Shown here piece after piece: positions 24,869 to 33,146 of a DNA stretch of 38,857 nt. The stretch comes from Lautropia sp. (GTDB lineage: Bacteria > Pseudomonadota > Gammaproteobacteria > Burkholderiales > Burkholderiaceae_E), in contig JAUNKF010000031.1 in the NCBI GenBank assembly GCA_030532895.1, positions 1-38,857 of the forward strand, read 5' to 3'. The position numbers and the translations under genes were made by a program. The stretch's first letter is position 1. Each line of letters begins with the position of its first letter. The notes under the pieces are model-generated. The model was not told the origin of the DNA. It was given only the letters and a program-made list of their open reading frames with translations, and ran no database searches.

Positions 24869-26086
24869 ATGAAACGACGTCATTTCATTCAGTCTGCCGC
24901 GGCCGGCATGCTGGCCATGACTGGCTCCAGCGCCTGGGCGGCACTGGACACGAATGCCGCCGCCGCTGCTACCGGGAAGAAAAGCTTGTATGCACCTACC
25001 CGATATGCATATGTAAGCGACCGTATCAGCCATTTCATCAGCATCGTCGACATCGTGAACGGCGAGTACATCGATTCGCTCTACATCGGCATGCGGCCAC
25101 AGATTCTTGAAGTGGCACGCGATGATGCGATGCTTGCGGCCGCCGCACAGGAGGTGGCCGGTATCTATTTCTGCAACCTCAGAACGCGGGAAACGCGCAT
25201 GGTTCGCCTGCCGTCACCGGCTTACCAGATCTTTTTTCTGCCGCAAACCAAGCTCGTGGCCATCGGCCTGCGGGATCAGGTTGGGCTGATCAATTACGAG
25301 GATTTCAGCGTCAAGCTGTTTTCCCGTCGTTTTGATTCGCCTAACCGCAAGACGCCGCTGAACACCTTTTACTCGCTGCTTTTCAGCTCCTTCAGCCAGT
25401 CTTTTTGGGTGCTGGATGAAGAAAAGCCGATGTTGTACCGAAATTACGGCGATGCCGATCCCGATTCGCCATGGCAGGAAATTGACCTCTCGAAGCGGGT
25501 GCAGACCAGGTCCGGGCTGGGCATTGGTGTGGCCAGCCCCGAGGATTATCTGCTGGCGATGACCACCGACGATGGGGCCGAGGGGCTGGTGTATTACCCC
25601 GAAGAAGACAAGCTCGTCAGCACCGGGCCGATGCGCACGGCCGGCACGACGAACGAGCCGATGCTGATGCCTTACATCGATGCCTATTCCAGGCATGTGA
25701 TCTTTGCCGATGTGGAAGGCAATGTGGCGCTGTTCGACCTGAGCAAGGATCGGGACAAGGCGCAGCGTTTTCATGTCAGGTTTTCGCCACGGGTGATTCG
25801 CACCGGCTGGCTGGAGAGCACCTGGATTCTGGGAGGCGACAAGGGCCTGCTGTTCCAGTCCTTCGACGACCCTGAGGATCGGAAACTCTACCGTTTCCCG
25901 GCCGAAGTCCTGAACATCTGGGTGACGGGCGACAGCAAGACGGCGCTGGTCTCCATCGATGAACAACGTGCCCAGCTCTTTCGTTACGACATCAGGACGC
26001 GCGAGATGCTGGAGCCGATCCGCGTGCGCAACACGACGATGGCGAGTCTGATCCGCATGGGGAGCAACAACAGCATCTGTTATTGA
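24869..26086 (+). CDS. Tat-exported beta-propeller protein, function unknown
   Basis: About 405 residues. The N-terminus MKRRHFIQSAAAGMLAMTG has a twin-arginine motif (RRHFIQ) and an AWA cleavage site, so it should be exported folded by the Tat system. The rest looks like a YVTN/WD40-type propeller: repeats such as YVSDRISHFISIVDIVNGEYIDSL, VAIGLRDQVGLINYEDF, RHVIFADVEGNVALFDLS and KTALVSIDEQRAQLFRYD appear about every 45-50 residues. No haem motif (CXXCH), no copper-site motif and no quinoprotein signature is seen; the last residues include a single Cys (SICY). An AGGAG site precedes the ATG. It follows the PCuAC gene by about 90 bp and is probably in the same operon, suggesting a role with NirK: assembly factor, electron-transfer partner or anchor. 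The role is inference. Confidence 0.75.
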   Translation: MKRRHFIQSAAAGMLAMTGSSAWAALDTNAAAAATGKKSLYAPTRYAYVSDRISHFISIVDIVNGEYIDSLYIGMRPQILEVARDDAMLAAAAQEVAGIYFCNLRTRETRMVRLPSPAYQIFFLPQTKLVAIGLRDQVGLINYEDFSVKLFSRRFDSPNRKTPLNTFYSLLFSSFSQSFWVLDEEKPMLYRNYGDADPDSPWQEIDLSKRVQTRSGLGIGVASPEDYLLAMTTDDGAEGLVYYPEEDKLVSTGPMRTAGTTNEPMLMPYIDAYSRHVIFADVEGNVALFDLSKDRDKAQRFHVRFSPRVIRTGWLESTWILGGDKGLLFQSFDDPEDRKLYRFPAEVLNIWVTGDSKTALVSIDEQRAQLFRYDIRTREMLEPIRVRNTTMASLIRMGSNNSICY

Positions 26087-26135
26087 TTCTAGAATTCGGG
26101 GCAGCCCGCATCAATGCTTCTGTGAGGAAACTGCC

Positions 26136-27344
26136 TTGAATCATCGCGCCGATCCCGCCCTCAACCCTCATCCGCCGCTGGAAGTGGATGCCAGCGCCGG
26201 CCCCCATCCGCTGGGCATGACACCCGAGCAGTTTCTGCGTGACTACTGGCAGAAGCGCCCGGTGCTGATCCGCAACGCCTTTCCTGATTTTGAATCGCCG
26301 ATCCAGCCGGAAGATCTGGCGGGGCTCTCGTGCGAGGAAGGCTCGCTCGGCCGGCTCGTGACGCATGACCCCGACACCGACCGTTGGACGGTGCGTACCG
26401 GGCCCTTTCAGGAAGAGGAATTTCCGGGCATGCCGGATCATGACTGGACGCTGCTGGTGCAGGACGTGGACAAATGGGATCCGGACGTGCGCGGATTGCT
26501 GGAACACTTCCGTTTTCTGCCGGCCTGGCGACTGGACGACATCATGGTGAGCTTTGCCGCACCGGGCGGCTCGGTGGGGGCGCACATCGACAACTATGAC
26601 GTGTTCCTGCTGCAAGGTGTGGGCCACCGGCGCTGGCAGATCGACACGCGGCCGAACCCCGACAGCACCTATCGGGATGACGTGGCCTTGAGGCTCCTGA
26701 AGCATTTCGACCCGGACGCCGACTGGGTGCTGAAACCCGGTGACATGCTTTATCTACCGCCCGGTGTGCCCCATCATGGGGTGGCCGAAGACGCCTGCCT
26801 GACGATCTCGGTCGGGCTGCGTGCGCCCTCGAGCGCCGAGCTGCTCGAGGATTACATCGATGTGCTGACCTTCGATGCGGATGAAACCATCCGCTATGTC
26901 GATCCGGATCTGAAGCTGCCGGCCGATCCGTTCGAAATCGACGAGGCGGCGGTGAATCGGGCTCATGAGGCCTTGCAGCGTCTGAAGATGGATGATCGTG
27001 AACAGCTGGCCGCCTGGTTTGGCCGCTTCATCTCGAGCTATCGCGTGGCGGCTGGTCAGTCGCCGTCGGAAGAGACGGCAAGCGGTCTCTCGGTGGCCGA
27101 GACGGTGGCCGAGGGGGGCATATGGCAGCGCCACCCGTATTCGCGGATGGCCTGGCGTCGTTCGGCCGCAGGCGGAGGGCAGCTCTTTGCCAACGCTCGC
27201 CTGTGGCCCTGTGCGAGCGTGGCCGATGCGCAGCAGATCTGCGCCCTGACCGATATCGATGCAGACACCTGGGCTGGCCTCAGCACCGACGCGCAGGCGC
27301 TGGTGCAGCAATTGGCCGATGCAGGCCATTTCGAACCGCGCTAA
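26136..27344 (+). CDS. Cupin/JmjC ribosomal oxygenase (RoxA/YcfD type)
   Basis: A cytoplasmic 2-oxoglutarate and Fe(II)-dependent oxygenase; E. coli RoxA (YcfD) hydroxylates an arginine of ribosomal protein uL16. The iron ligands are His150 and Asp152 (GAHIDNYDVF) and His213 (PPGVPHHG), with the same spacing as in YcfD. Other matches are FLRDYWQKRPVLIRNAF, LAGLSCEE, WRLDDIMVSFAAPGGSVG and LTISVGLRAPSS. The C-terminal 180 residues form the dimerisation and winged-helix part. The start is a TTG at 26136 preceded by GAGGAAA at good spacing; an ATG at residue 28 is the alternative. It comes only 49 bp after the propeller gene, so it may be read from the same transcript, but its job appears separate. 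Confidence 0.9.
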   Translation: MNHRADPALNPHPPLEVDASAGPHPLGMTPEQFLRDYWQKRPVLIRNAFPDFESPIQPEDLAGLSCEEGSLGRLVTHDPDTDRWTVRTGPFQEEEFPGMPDHDWTLLVQDVDKWDPDVRGLLEHFRFLPAWRLDDIMVSFAAPGGSVGAHIDNYDVFLLQGVGHRRWQIDTRPNPDSTYRDDVALRLLKHFDPDADWVLKPGDMLYLPPGVPHHGVAEDACLTISVGLRAPSSAELLEDYIDVLTFDADETIRYVDPDLKLPADPFEIDEAAVNRAHEALQRLKMDDREQLAAWFGRFISSYRVAAGQSPSEETASGLSVAETVAEGGIWQRHPYSRMAWRRSAAGGGQLFANARLWPCASVADAQQICALTDIDADTWAGLSTDAQALVQQLADAGHFEPR

Positions 27345-27375
27345 AAAATAGGCGCCCCGACTTTATCGGGGCGCC
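27345..27375 (-). terminator. Terminator for the nhaC cluster, hairpin shared with the oxygenase gene
   Basis: Arms GGCGCCCCG (27351-27359) and CGGGGCGCC (27367-27375) form a 9-bp stem. On the minus strand the stem is followed by TATTTTTT, so it ends transcripts coming from the nhaC copies whose last stop is 185 bp away. On the plus strand it lies directly after the oxygenase stop but lacks a U-run. Confidence 0.75.
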
Positions 27376-27559
27376 GTGTCGTGGGGGGCTGGAAACGCGC
27401 AACCGCGGGCGCTTCGGAGTCGGCACTGGAGGCCCCGGTTTCGAAGGCATGCCTCATGGGTCGGCGCCAAGGGCCAGCCCCGAAGGTCAGTGCCGGACCA
27501 GCCCCAAACGGTCAGCCTGGACGGAAGGCATCAGCGTTGGGTCGACATGGCCGCAGCAG

Positions 27560-29050
27560 CTACGGTAGCCTCGCGTCTGCCTTGGCCGTGTCCGCGAGCG
27601 CCGCTTGCATGGCGGCTTCAGCCTTTTCTTCGGCGTCGAGCCGTGCTTCTTCTTCGGGCGTCATTTTTTGCACGCCGATGCCGAGGAAAGCCATCAGGAT
27701 GGCGATCAGCGGAATCGAGTAGTTCAGCACGGCATAAGGCCCGTATTCAAAGGCCGTCACACCCAGCATCGAGGCCGCGAACACACCGCAGGTGTTCCAC
27801 GGCACGAGCGCCGAGGTGACGGTGCCGCCGTCTTCCAGTGCGCGCGAGAGGTTCTTGGACGACAGGCGCTTCTTCTTGTAGGCCTCCACGTACATCCGGC
27901 CTGGCAACAGCACCGAAATGTACTGTTCGGCAGCCGTCACGTTCGTGAGGAAGGCCGAGGCCACGGTGGCCGAGATCAGGCCGGCGGCCGAGCGGGCCAT
28001 TTGCAGGATCTTCTCGACGAGCGCACGCAGCATGCCGGTTTTTTCCATCACGCCGCCGAAGGTCATCGCCACGATGGTGAGCGAGACGGTGCCCATCATC
28101 GCGTCGATGCCGCCGCGGTTGAAGAGTTCATCCACCATCGCGTTGCCGCTTTCGATCTTGTAGCCGGCCTGAAGCGTTTGCACGGCCGCGCCGATTTCGC
28201 CCCCCTGCACGAACACATGGCACAGCCAGCCCATCGCGATACCGGCCGTGAGCGCCGGCAGGGCCGGTGTCTTGCGGGCGATCAGCACGATGACGAGCAC
28301 GGGCACGAGCAACAGCCAGGGCGAGATGACGAAACTGGCTTCGAGCGCGCTCAGCACTTCGTTGATCTTGTCGGCATTCAGCTCGGCCGCTTTGAATTGC
28401 ATGCCCAGATACCAGTACACCGACAGCGCGATCAGGAGCCCCGGAATCGTGGTGTAGAACATGTGCTTGATGTGGTCGAACAGCTCGGTGCCGGTGATGC
28501 CGGCCGCGAGGTTCGTGGTGTCCGACAGCGGCGACATCTTGTCACCAAAGTAGGCGCCCGAGATGACGGCGCCCGCCACCATCGGAGCCGGGATGTCGAT
28601 GCTCAACCCGATGCCCATGCCGGCCACACCGATGGTGCCCATCGTGGCCCAGGAGCTGCCGATGGCGAGTGTCACGACCGCGCAGATCAGGCAGATGCTG
28701 AACAGGAAGAGCGAGGGCGTGAGGATCTTCAGTCCGTAATAGACCATCGTGGCCACGATGCCGCCGCCGATCCATGAGCCGATCGTCAGCCCGATCATGA
28801 TGATGATGACGATGGCGGGCAATGCCATCTTGATGCCTTGATAAGCTGCTTCTTCGATGAACTTCCACGGGTAGCCAAAACGGGTGGCGATGATGGCTGC
28901 CGTGACCGTGCCGATGATCAGCGGCACGTGCGGACTGGCCTCCAGCACGATGACCGCGATGCCCATGATGGTGATCATCACGAGCATGGGAATGATGGCG
29001 TAACCGAACGGAATGGGCCGGGCTTCGGCCGGAGCGAGAGGGTCGTTCAT
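27560..29050 (-). CDS. nhaC: NhaC family Na+/H+ antiporter (copy 2)
   Basis: An inner-membrane antiporter of about 496 residues with 11-12 helices, exchanging Na+ for H+ or an organic-acid pair. Conserved blocks are IPFGYAIIPMLVMITIMG at the N-terminus, IGSSWATMGTIGVAGMGIG, SGAYFGDKMSPLSDTTNLA, FDHIKHMFYTTIPG, MTFGGVMEKTGML, AAEQYISVLLPGRMY and SRALEDGGTVTSALVPWNTCGVF. A charged Glu/Ala-rich tail follows (MTPEEEARLDAEEKAEA). The frame runs up to 29176, but the ATG at 29050 aligns exactly with the N-termini of copies 3 and 4, each with 15 residues up to the IPF motif. It lies 280 bp downstream of copy 3; no shared promoter block was found before it, so it may be co-transcribed. Confidence 0.92.
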   Translation of the reverse strand: MNDPLAPAEARPIPFGYAIIPMLVMITIMGIAVIVLEASPHVPLIIGTVTAAIIATRFGYPWKFIEEAAYQGIKMALPAIVIIIMIGLTIGSWIGGGIVATMVYYGLKILTPSLFLFSICLICAVVTLAIGSSWATMGTIGVAGMGIGLSIDIPAPMVAGAVISGAYFGDKMSPLSDTTNLAAGITGTELFDHIKHMFYTTIPGLLIALSVYWYLGMQFKAAELNADKINEVLSALEASFVISPWLLLVPVLVIVLIARKTPALPALTAGIAMGWLCHVFVQGGEIGAAVQTLQAGYKIESGNAMVDELFNRGGIDAMMGTVSLTIVAMTFGGVMEKTGMLRALVEKILQMARSAAGLISATVASAFLTNVTAAEQYISVLLPGRMYVEAYKKKRLSSKNLSRALEDGGTVTSALVPWNTCGVFAASMLGVTAFEYGPYAVLNYSIPLIAILMAFLGIGVQKMTPEEEARLDAEEKAEAAMQAALADTAKADARLP

Positions 29051-29329
29051 CGAGAAGCGTCCTGCGGTGTCGGGTTGAAAGGGGTGATCGGATGGCTTGA
29101 TGGTAGTGCGATTCTTGCCGCTCGGGGTGGCACGCTGGCGATCCTGCCTGCTCTCTGGCGCCTGGCGTGCATTCACCGAATGCTAGTCCGTGAGGTGGAA
29201 GCAGCGCATCATGCCGCTGGCAGGCCTTCGGCGATCCGTGAACGCCCTGACGACCAAGGCTGACCGTCAGGGCAGCAGGGCGTCATGATCCGATGGTGCT
29301 TGTCATGACGATGCCGGTCGTCCTGCGCT

Positions 29330-30865
29330 TCAGGCGGTTCGAGTGGTGGCCTGGGCCGTGGCTGCCGCCGTGGCGGTGCCTGCGTCCTGGGCCTGTGCCT
29401 GGCCGGAGGCTGCTTGTGCCTCGGCCAGCGCTTCGGCGGACTCTTGCCGCTCAGCCTCGGCGGCTTCTTCTGGTGTCATGTACTCCACGCCCACACCGAG
29501 GAAGGCGAGCAGGATGGCGATCAGCGGCACCGAGTAGTTCAGCACGGCATAGGGGGCAAACTCCATCGCCGAGACGCCCAGCATCGAGTAGGCGAACACG
29601 CCGCAGGTGTTCCAGGGCACCAGCACCGAGGTGACGGTGCCGCCATCTTCCAGCGCACGGGACAGATTCTTCGGGCGAAGGCGCAGCCGGCGGAAAGCGT
29701 TGGTGTACATGCGGCCCGGCACGAGGATGGACATGTACTGATCAGCCGCCGTCAGGTTGATGAGGAAGGCCGAGGAGATGGTGGCGGTGATCAGTGTGGC
29801 TGCACGACGGGCCACGAGCAGGATCTTTTCCACCAGCGCCTTCAGCATGCCGGTACCTTCCATCACGCCGCCAAAGCTCATGGCGATGATCACCAGCGCC
29901 ACCGTGCTCATCATCGCCTGAATGCCGCCGCGGTTGAAGAGCTTGTCCACCATCTCGTTGCCGCTTTGCAGCTGGTAGCCGTCATGCAGCGTGATGACGG
30001 CCGTGGAGAACTCGCCGCCCTGCACGAAGACGTGGCAGCTCCAGCCCATGATGATGCCGGCCACCAGTGCGGGCAGGGCCGGCACCTTGAACATGATCAG
30101 CACCAGCACGCCTGCCGGCACGAGCAGCAGCCAGGGTGAGATCACGAAGTGCTGGCCCAGTACCTGCTGGATCGCGCTGATCTGGTCAGCGCTCAAACCC
30201 TCGGCATGAAAGCGCATGCCCAGAAAGTAGTAGACGATCAGTGCGATGATCAGCGCCGGGATCGTCGTGTAGAACATGTGGCGGATATGCTCGAACAGAT
30301 CCACTTCCGAGATGCCCGCCGCCAGGTTCGTCGTGTCCGAGAGCGGCGAGAGCTTGTCGCCGAAGTAGGCGCCCGAGACGATGGCCCCGGCCACCATGGG
30401 GGCCGGGATGCCGATGCTCATCCCGATGCCCATGCCGGCCACGCCGATGGTGCCCATCGTGGCCCAGGAGCTGCCAACGGCCAGCGTGATCGCTGCACAG
30501 ATCAGGCAGATCGTGAAAAGGAAGAGCGAGGGGGAGAGGATTTCCAGCCCGTAATGCACCATCGTGGCGACGATGCCGCCACCGATCCACGAGCCGATCG
30601 TCAGCCCGATGAGGATGATGATGACGATGGCGGGCAGCGCCATCCGGATGCCCCGGTAGGCGCTTTGTTCGATCGTCTTCCACGGGTAGCCGTAGCGGAT
30701 GCCGACGATCGAGGCGATGATCGTGCCCACGAGCAGCGGCACATGAGAGCTGGCATCCAGACCGATCACGGTGATGGCCATGACGGTGATCATCAGCACC
30801 AGCGGGATCATGGCGACCTTGAAGGGGATCTGTTGTGGGGGTTGGGGAATCGGCTGCTTGTCCAA
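29330..30865 (-). CDS. nhaC: NhaC family Na+/H+ antiporter (copy 3), TTG start
   Basis: The second of three tandem NhaC paralogues, about 511 residues, with the same blocks as its neighbours (IPFKVAMIPLVLMITVMA, SGAYFGDKLSPLSDTTNLA, MSFGGVMEGTGML, AADQYMSILVPGRMY, SRALEDGGTVTSVLVPWNTCGVF). The C-terminal tail is the longest of the three and rich in Ala, Glu and Gln. The frame contains an ATG at 30910, but GGAGGAGAT lies inside that extension and points to the TTG at 30865, which gives the same 15-residue distance to the IPF motif as copies 2 and 4. A promoter-like block lies about 90-160 bp upstream of the TTG. One residue difference in the core motif (KLSPLSD against KMSPLSD) may reflect changed specificity. 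Confidence 0.92.
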   Translation of the reverse strand: MDKQPIPQPPQQIPFKVAMIPLVLMITVMAITVIGLDASSHVPLLVGTIIASIVGIRYGYPWKTIEQSAYRGIRMALPAIVIIILIGLTIGSWIGGGIVATMVHYGLEILSPSLFLFTICLICAAITLAVGSSWATMGTIGVAGMGIGMSIGIPAPMVAGAIVSGAYFGDKLSPLSDTTNLAAGISEVDLFEHIRHMFYTTIPALIIALIVYYFLGMRFHAEGLSADQISAIQQVLGQHFVISPWLLLVPAGVLVLIMFKVPALPALVAGIIMGWSCHVFVQGGEFSTAVITLHDGYQLQSGNEMVDKLFNRGGIQAMMSTVALVIIAMSFGGVMEGTGMLKALVEKILLVARRAATLITATISSAFLINLTAADQYMSILVPGRMYTNAFRRLRLRPKNLSRALEDGGTVTSVLVPWNTCGVFAYSMLGVSAMEFAPYAVLNYSVPLIAILLAFLGVGVEYMTPEEAAEAERQESAEALAEAQAASGQAQAQDAGTATAAATAQATTRTA

Positions 30866-31175
30866 TTTGGGATCTCCTCCACGGCGGGGGTTGGGCCTTT
30901 GTGGCTTCATGCCGGATGACGCGTGTGTCTGACGGTGACACGCTCATGGACGATATTAAGCGCGGAATGGGGATCGGCAGGCGATGAGCGTGTATTTTTG
31001 CGGTCAGAAGAGGGTAAACCCGGATGCTTGCCGTGGTATCGGAATAGCGCGTGTTATGCACTAACCGAGCAGGAACGGTGCGGCGCCCCCCCGGCAGCTT
31101 GAGCCGGTGCGCGCATCGTGGCTGGTTTGCCGCTGCGCGCACCTCAGGTGGCTCGATGGTTCAGGTGGTGCGGGC
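30866..31175. other. Upstream region of nhaC copy 3
   Basis: A 310-bp gap between copies 4 and 3. It holds the non-conserved upstream part of the copy 3 frame, the TTAATAT element (minus strand, 30953-30959) and the 30-bp block at 30994-31023 shared with the region before copy 4. The remainder (31024-31175) shows no clear gene or hairpin. Confidence 0.5.
30953..31023 (-). promoter_or_regulatory. Shared nhaC promoter-like block, before copy 3
   Basis: On the minus strand this region reads a palindrome-like GGGTTTACCC, then GACCGCAAAAAT, then 34 bases of unrelated sequence, then TTAATAT. The plus-strand block 30994-31023 matches 24 of 30 bases of 32711-32740 before copy 4, and in both places the distance from ATATTAA to the block is exactly 41 bases. 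TTAATAT could be a -10 element; no good -35 is seen at either site, which suggests an activator-dependent promoter. Confidence 0.6.
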
Positions 31176-32636
31176 TTATTGGCCGTCCGGGTCTTCCTGG
31201 TCGATCGCCTTGTGCTCGCGTTCGGCCGCAGCCACCTCTTCAGGACTCATGTACTGAACGCCGATGCCCATGAAGGCGAGGAACATGGCGATCAGGGGTA
31301 CCGAGTAGTTGAAGACGGCATAGGGGGCGTAGTCGAAGGCCGTCACGCCGAGCATCGAGGCGGCAAAGACACCGCAGGTGTTCCAGGGCACCAGAACCGA
31401 GGTGACGGTGCCGCCGTCTTCCAGGGCACGGGAAAGATTCTTGCTTTTCAGGTGCTTCTGACGGAAGGCGTCCACGTACATCCGGCCGGGAATCAGGATC
31501 GAAATGTACTGCTCCGAGGCGGTGAGGTTCGTGAGGAAGGCCGAGGAGATCGTGGCCGAGATCAGTGCGCCAGCGCTGCGAGCGAATCGCAGGATCTGCT
31601 CGACGAGTGCTTTCAGCATGCCGGTACGCTCCATCACGCCACCGAAGGTCATGGCGATGATGGCGAGTGACACCGTGCTCATCATGGCGTCGATGCCACC
31701 GCGATTGAAGAGTTCATCGACCATCGCGTTGCCGCTTTCAAGCTTGTAGCCGTCATGCAGTGTCTGCACGGCGGTGGCGATTTCTCCCCCCTGTACGAAG
31801 ACGTGGCAGCCCCAGCCCATGGCAATGCCGGCGATCAGTGCCGGTAGGGCGGGTACCTTGAAGGCGATGAGCAGGATGACGGCCAGTGGCACGAGCAACA
31901 GCCAGGGCGTGATGACAAAGTTTTCCGACAGTACCTGCTGTACCGAGGTGATCTTGTCGGCACTGAGCGTGGCGGCCTGAAACTGCATGCCCAGCACGTA
32001 GAAGACGATCAGCGCCACGATCAGCGCGGGGATCGTCGTGTAGAACATGTGCTTGATGTGGTCGAACAGGTCGGTATTGGTCAGGCCAGCTGCCAGGTTG
32101 GTCGTGTCGGACAGGGGGGACATCTTGTCACCGAAATACGCGCCCGAGATGATGGCGCCTGCCACCATCGGGGCAGGGATGTCGATGCTCATGCCGATGC
32201 CCATGCCCGCCACGCCGATGGTGCCCATCGTGGCCCAGGAGCTGCCGACGGCCAGCGTGACGAGGGCGCAGATCAGGCAGACCGTGAACAGGAAGAGTGA
32301 GGGCGACAGGATGTCCAGCCCGTAATAGACCATCGTGGCGACGATGCCTCCCCCGATCCAGGCTCCGATCGTCAGGCCGATCAGGATGATGACGAGAATG
32401 GCGGGCAGCGCCATCCGAATACCGTAGTAGGTACTTTGCTCGATGAACTTCCAGCTATACCCATAGCGGATGGCGATGGCGGAGGCGACCACCGTGCCGA
32501 TCAGCAAGGGCACATGGGGGCTCGCTTCGAGCATGATGACGGTGATCCCCATGATGGTGATCATCATCACGAGCGGGATGATGGCGACCCTGAACGGAAT
32601 CGTTTCTGGGGTACGGTCTACGTGGTGCGCGTCCAA
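31176..32636 (-). CDS. nhaC: NhaC family Na+/H+ antiporter (copy 4), TTG start
   Basis: The first gene of the tandem cluster in reading direction, 486 residues. It is closest to copy 2: SGAYFGDKMSPLSDTTNLA, FDHIKHMFYTTIPA, MTFGGVMERTGML, ASEQYISILIPGRMY and SRALEDGGTVTSVLVPWNTCGVF are nearly identical. About 11-12 hydrophobic helices, and a short acidic tail ending QEDPDGQ. The start is a TTG with AGGAGA six bases upstream; the N-terminus MDAHHVDRTPETIPF aligns in length with the other two copies. Its upstream region holds one copy of the conserved promoter-like block. Three retained paralogues suggest either gene-dose needs or different ion/substrate ranges. Confidence 0.93.
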   Translation of the reverse strand: MDAHHVDRTPETIPFRVAIIPLVMMITIMGITVIMLEASPHVPLLIGTVVASAIAIRYGYSWKFIEQSTYYGIRMALPAILVIILIGLTIGAWIGGGIVATMVYYGLDILSPSLFLFTVCLICALVTLAVGSSWATMGTIGVAGMGIGMSIDIPAPMVAGAIISGAYFGDKMSPLSDTTNLAAGLTNTDLFDHIKHMFYTTIPALIVALIVFYVLGMQFQAATLSADKITSVQQVLSENFVITPWLLLVPLAVILLIAFKVPALPALIAGIAMGWGCHVFVQGGEIATAVQTLHDGYKLESGNAMVDELFNRGGIDAMMSTVSLAIIAMTFGGVMERTGMLKALVEQILRFARSAGALISATISSAFLTNLTASEQYISILIPGRMYVDAFRQKHLKSKNLSRALEDGGTVTSVLVPWNTCGVFAASMLGVTAFDYAPYAVFNYSVPLIAMFLAFMGIGVQYMSPEEVAAAEREHKAIDQEDPDGQ

Positions 32637-33146
32637 TCTGCGTCTCCTGGGTGATTTTTTCCGCTGCCAATATTAATGCGGCTTCAAGCAATAAAAAATG
32701 GAGGGGGCAGATTTTTGCGGTCGAGTCAGGGTAATCCCGGTGTCAGTACCTCAGGGAGGTGCGTACCTGATGTTTCTTGATCCGACAAGCACAAAAATCA
32801 CCGGTGCAGGTGCAGCGGTGATGTCTGGACGAGTGGATTATCGTCCGGTTTATATATGCTTGTTTTTTTATTATGGTGAGGGCTGACAGTGTTGCCACGC
32901 TCACGAAGGCATCAAGCCCTGGCTGAGCGTTCCGCCTTGTCGGCCCGCGGATTTGGTGCTGGCACGGGGACGAATCCGTCTGGCACCTGCGATTGGGGGG
33001 AGGCAGGCAACAGCCCTGTCTGCCCAAACCAGACTGTACAGACCGTGCAAGCTACGCCGATATGGCGACGGGCGCCCCTGACACACCACTCACGAGGGCG
33101 CACAAGAACAGCGGCACACCAGGGCAGACAAGTCTGCTGGGCAGAT
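32637..33146. other. Region between nhaC copy 4 and the ocd gene
   Basis: A 510-bp stretch. The first 105 bp carry the nhaC copy 4 promoter-like block. The part 32770-32890 is AT-rich and ends in a TTTTTTTATTATGG run. Short imperfect inverted repeats occur near 32746-32766. Open frames in 32890-33146 continue antisense through ocd and look like chance. I see no tRNA and no clear terminator for ocd. Confidence 0.4.
32670..32740 (-). promoter_or_regulatory. Shared nhaC promoter-like block, before copy 4
   Basis: The minus strand reads GGGATTACCC, GACCGCAAAAAT and, after 34 bases, TTAATAT (plus-strand ATATTAA at 32670-32676). The block and the 41-base spacing equal those before copy 3, while the intervening bases differ, as expected for sites under selection. 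The TTG start is 34 bp beyond TTAATAT. Confidence 0.6.

Noticed and set aside
27605-28777. 390-residue frame antisense to nhaC copy 2
   Set aside because: Same His/Arg/Gly-rich shadow composition; the same type of shadow is seen opposite copies 3 and 4.
32746-32766. Short inverted repeat (GTACCTC ... GGTGCGTAC) near nhaC copy 4
   Set aside because: Imperfect and isolated; no T-run and no second copy before copy 3.
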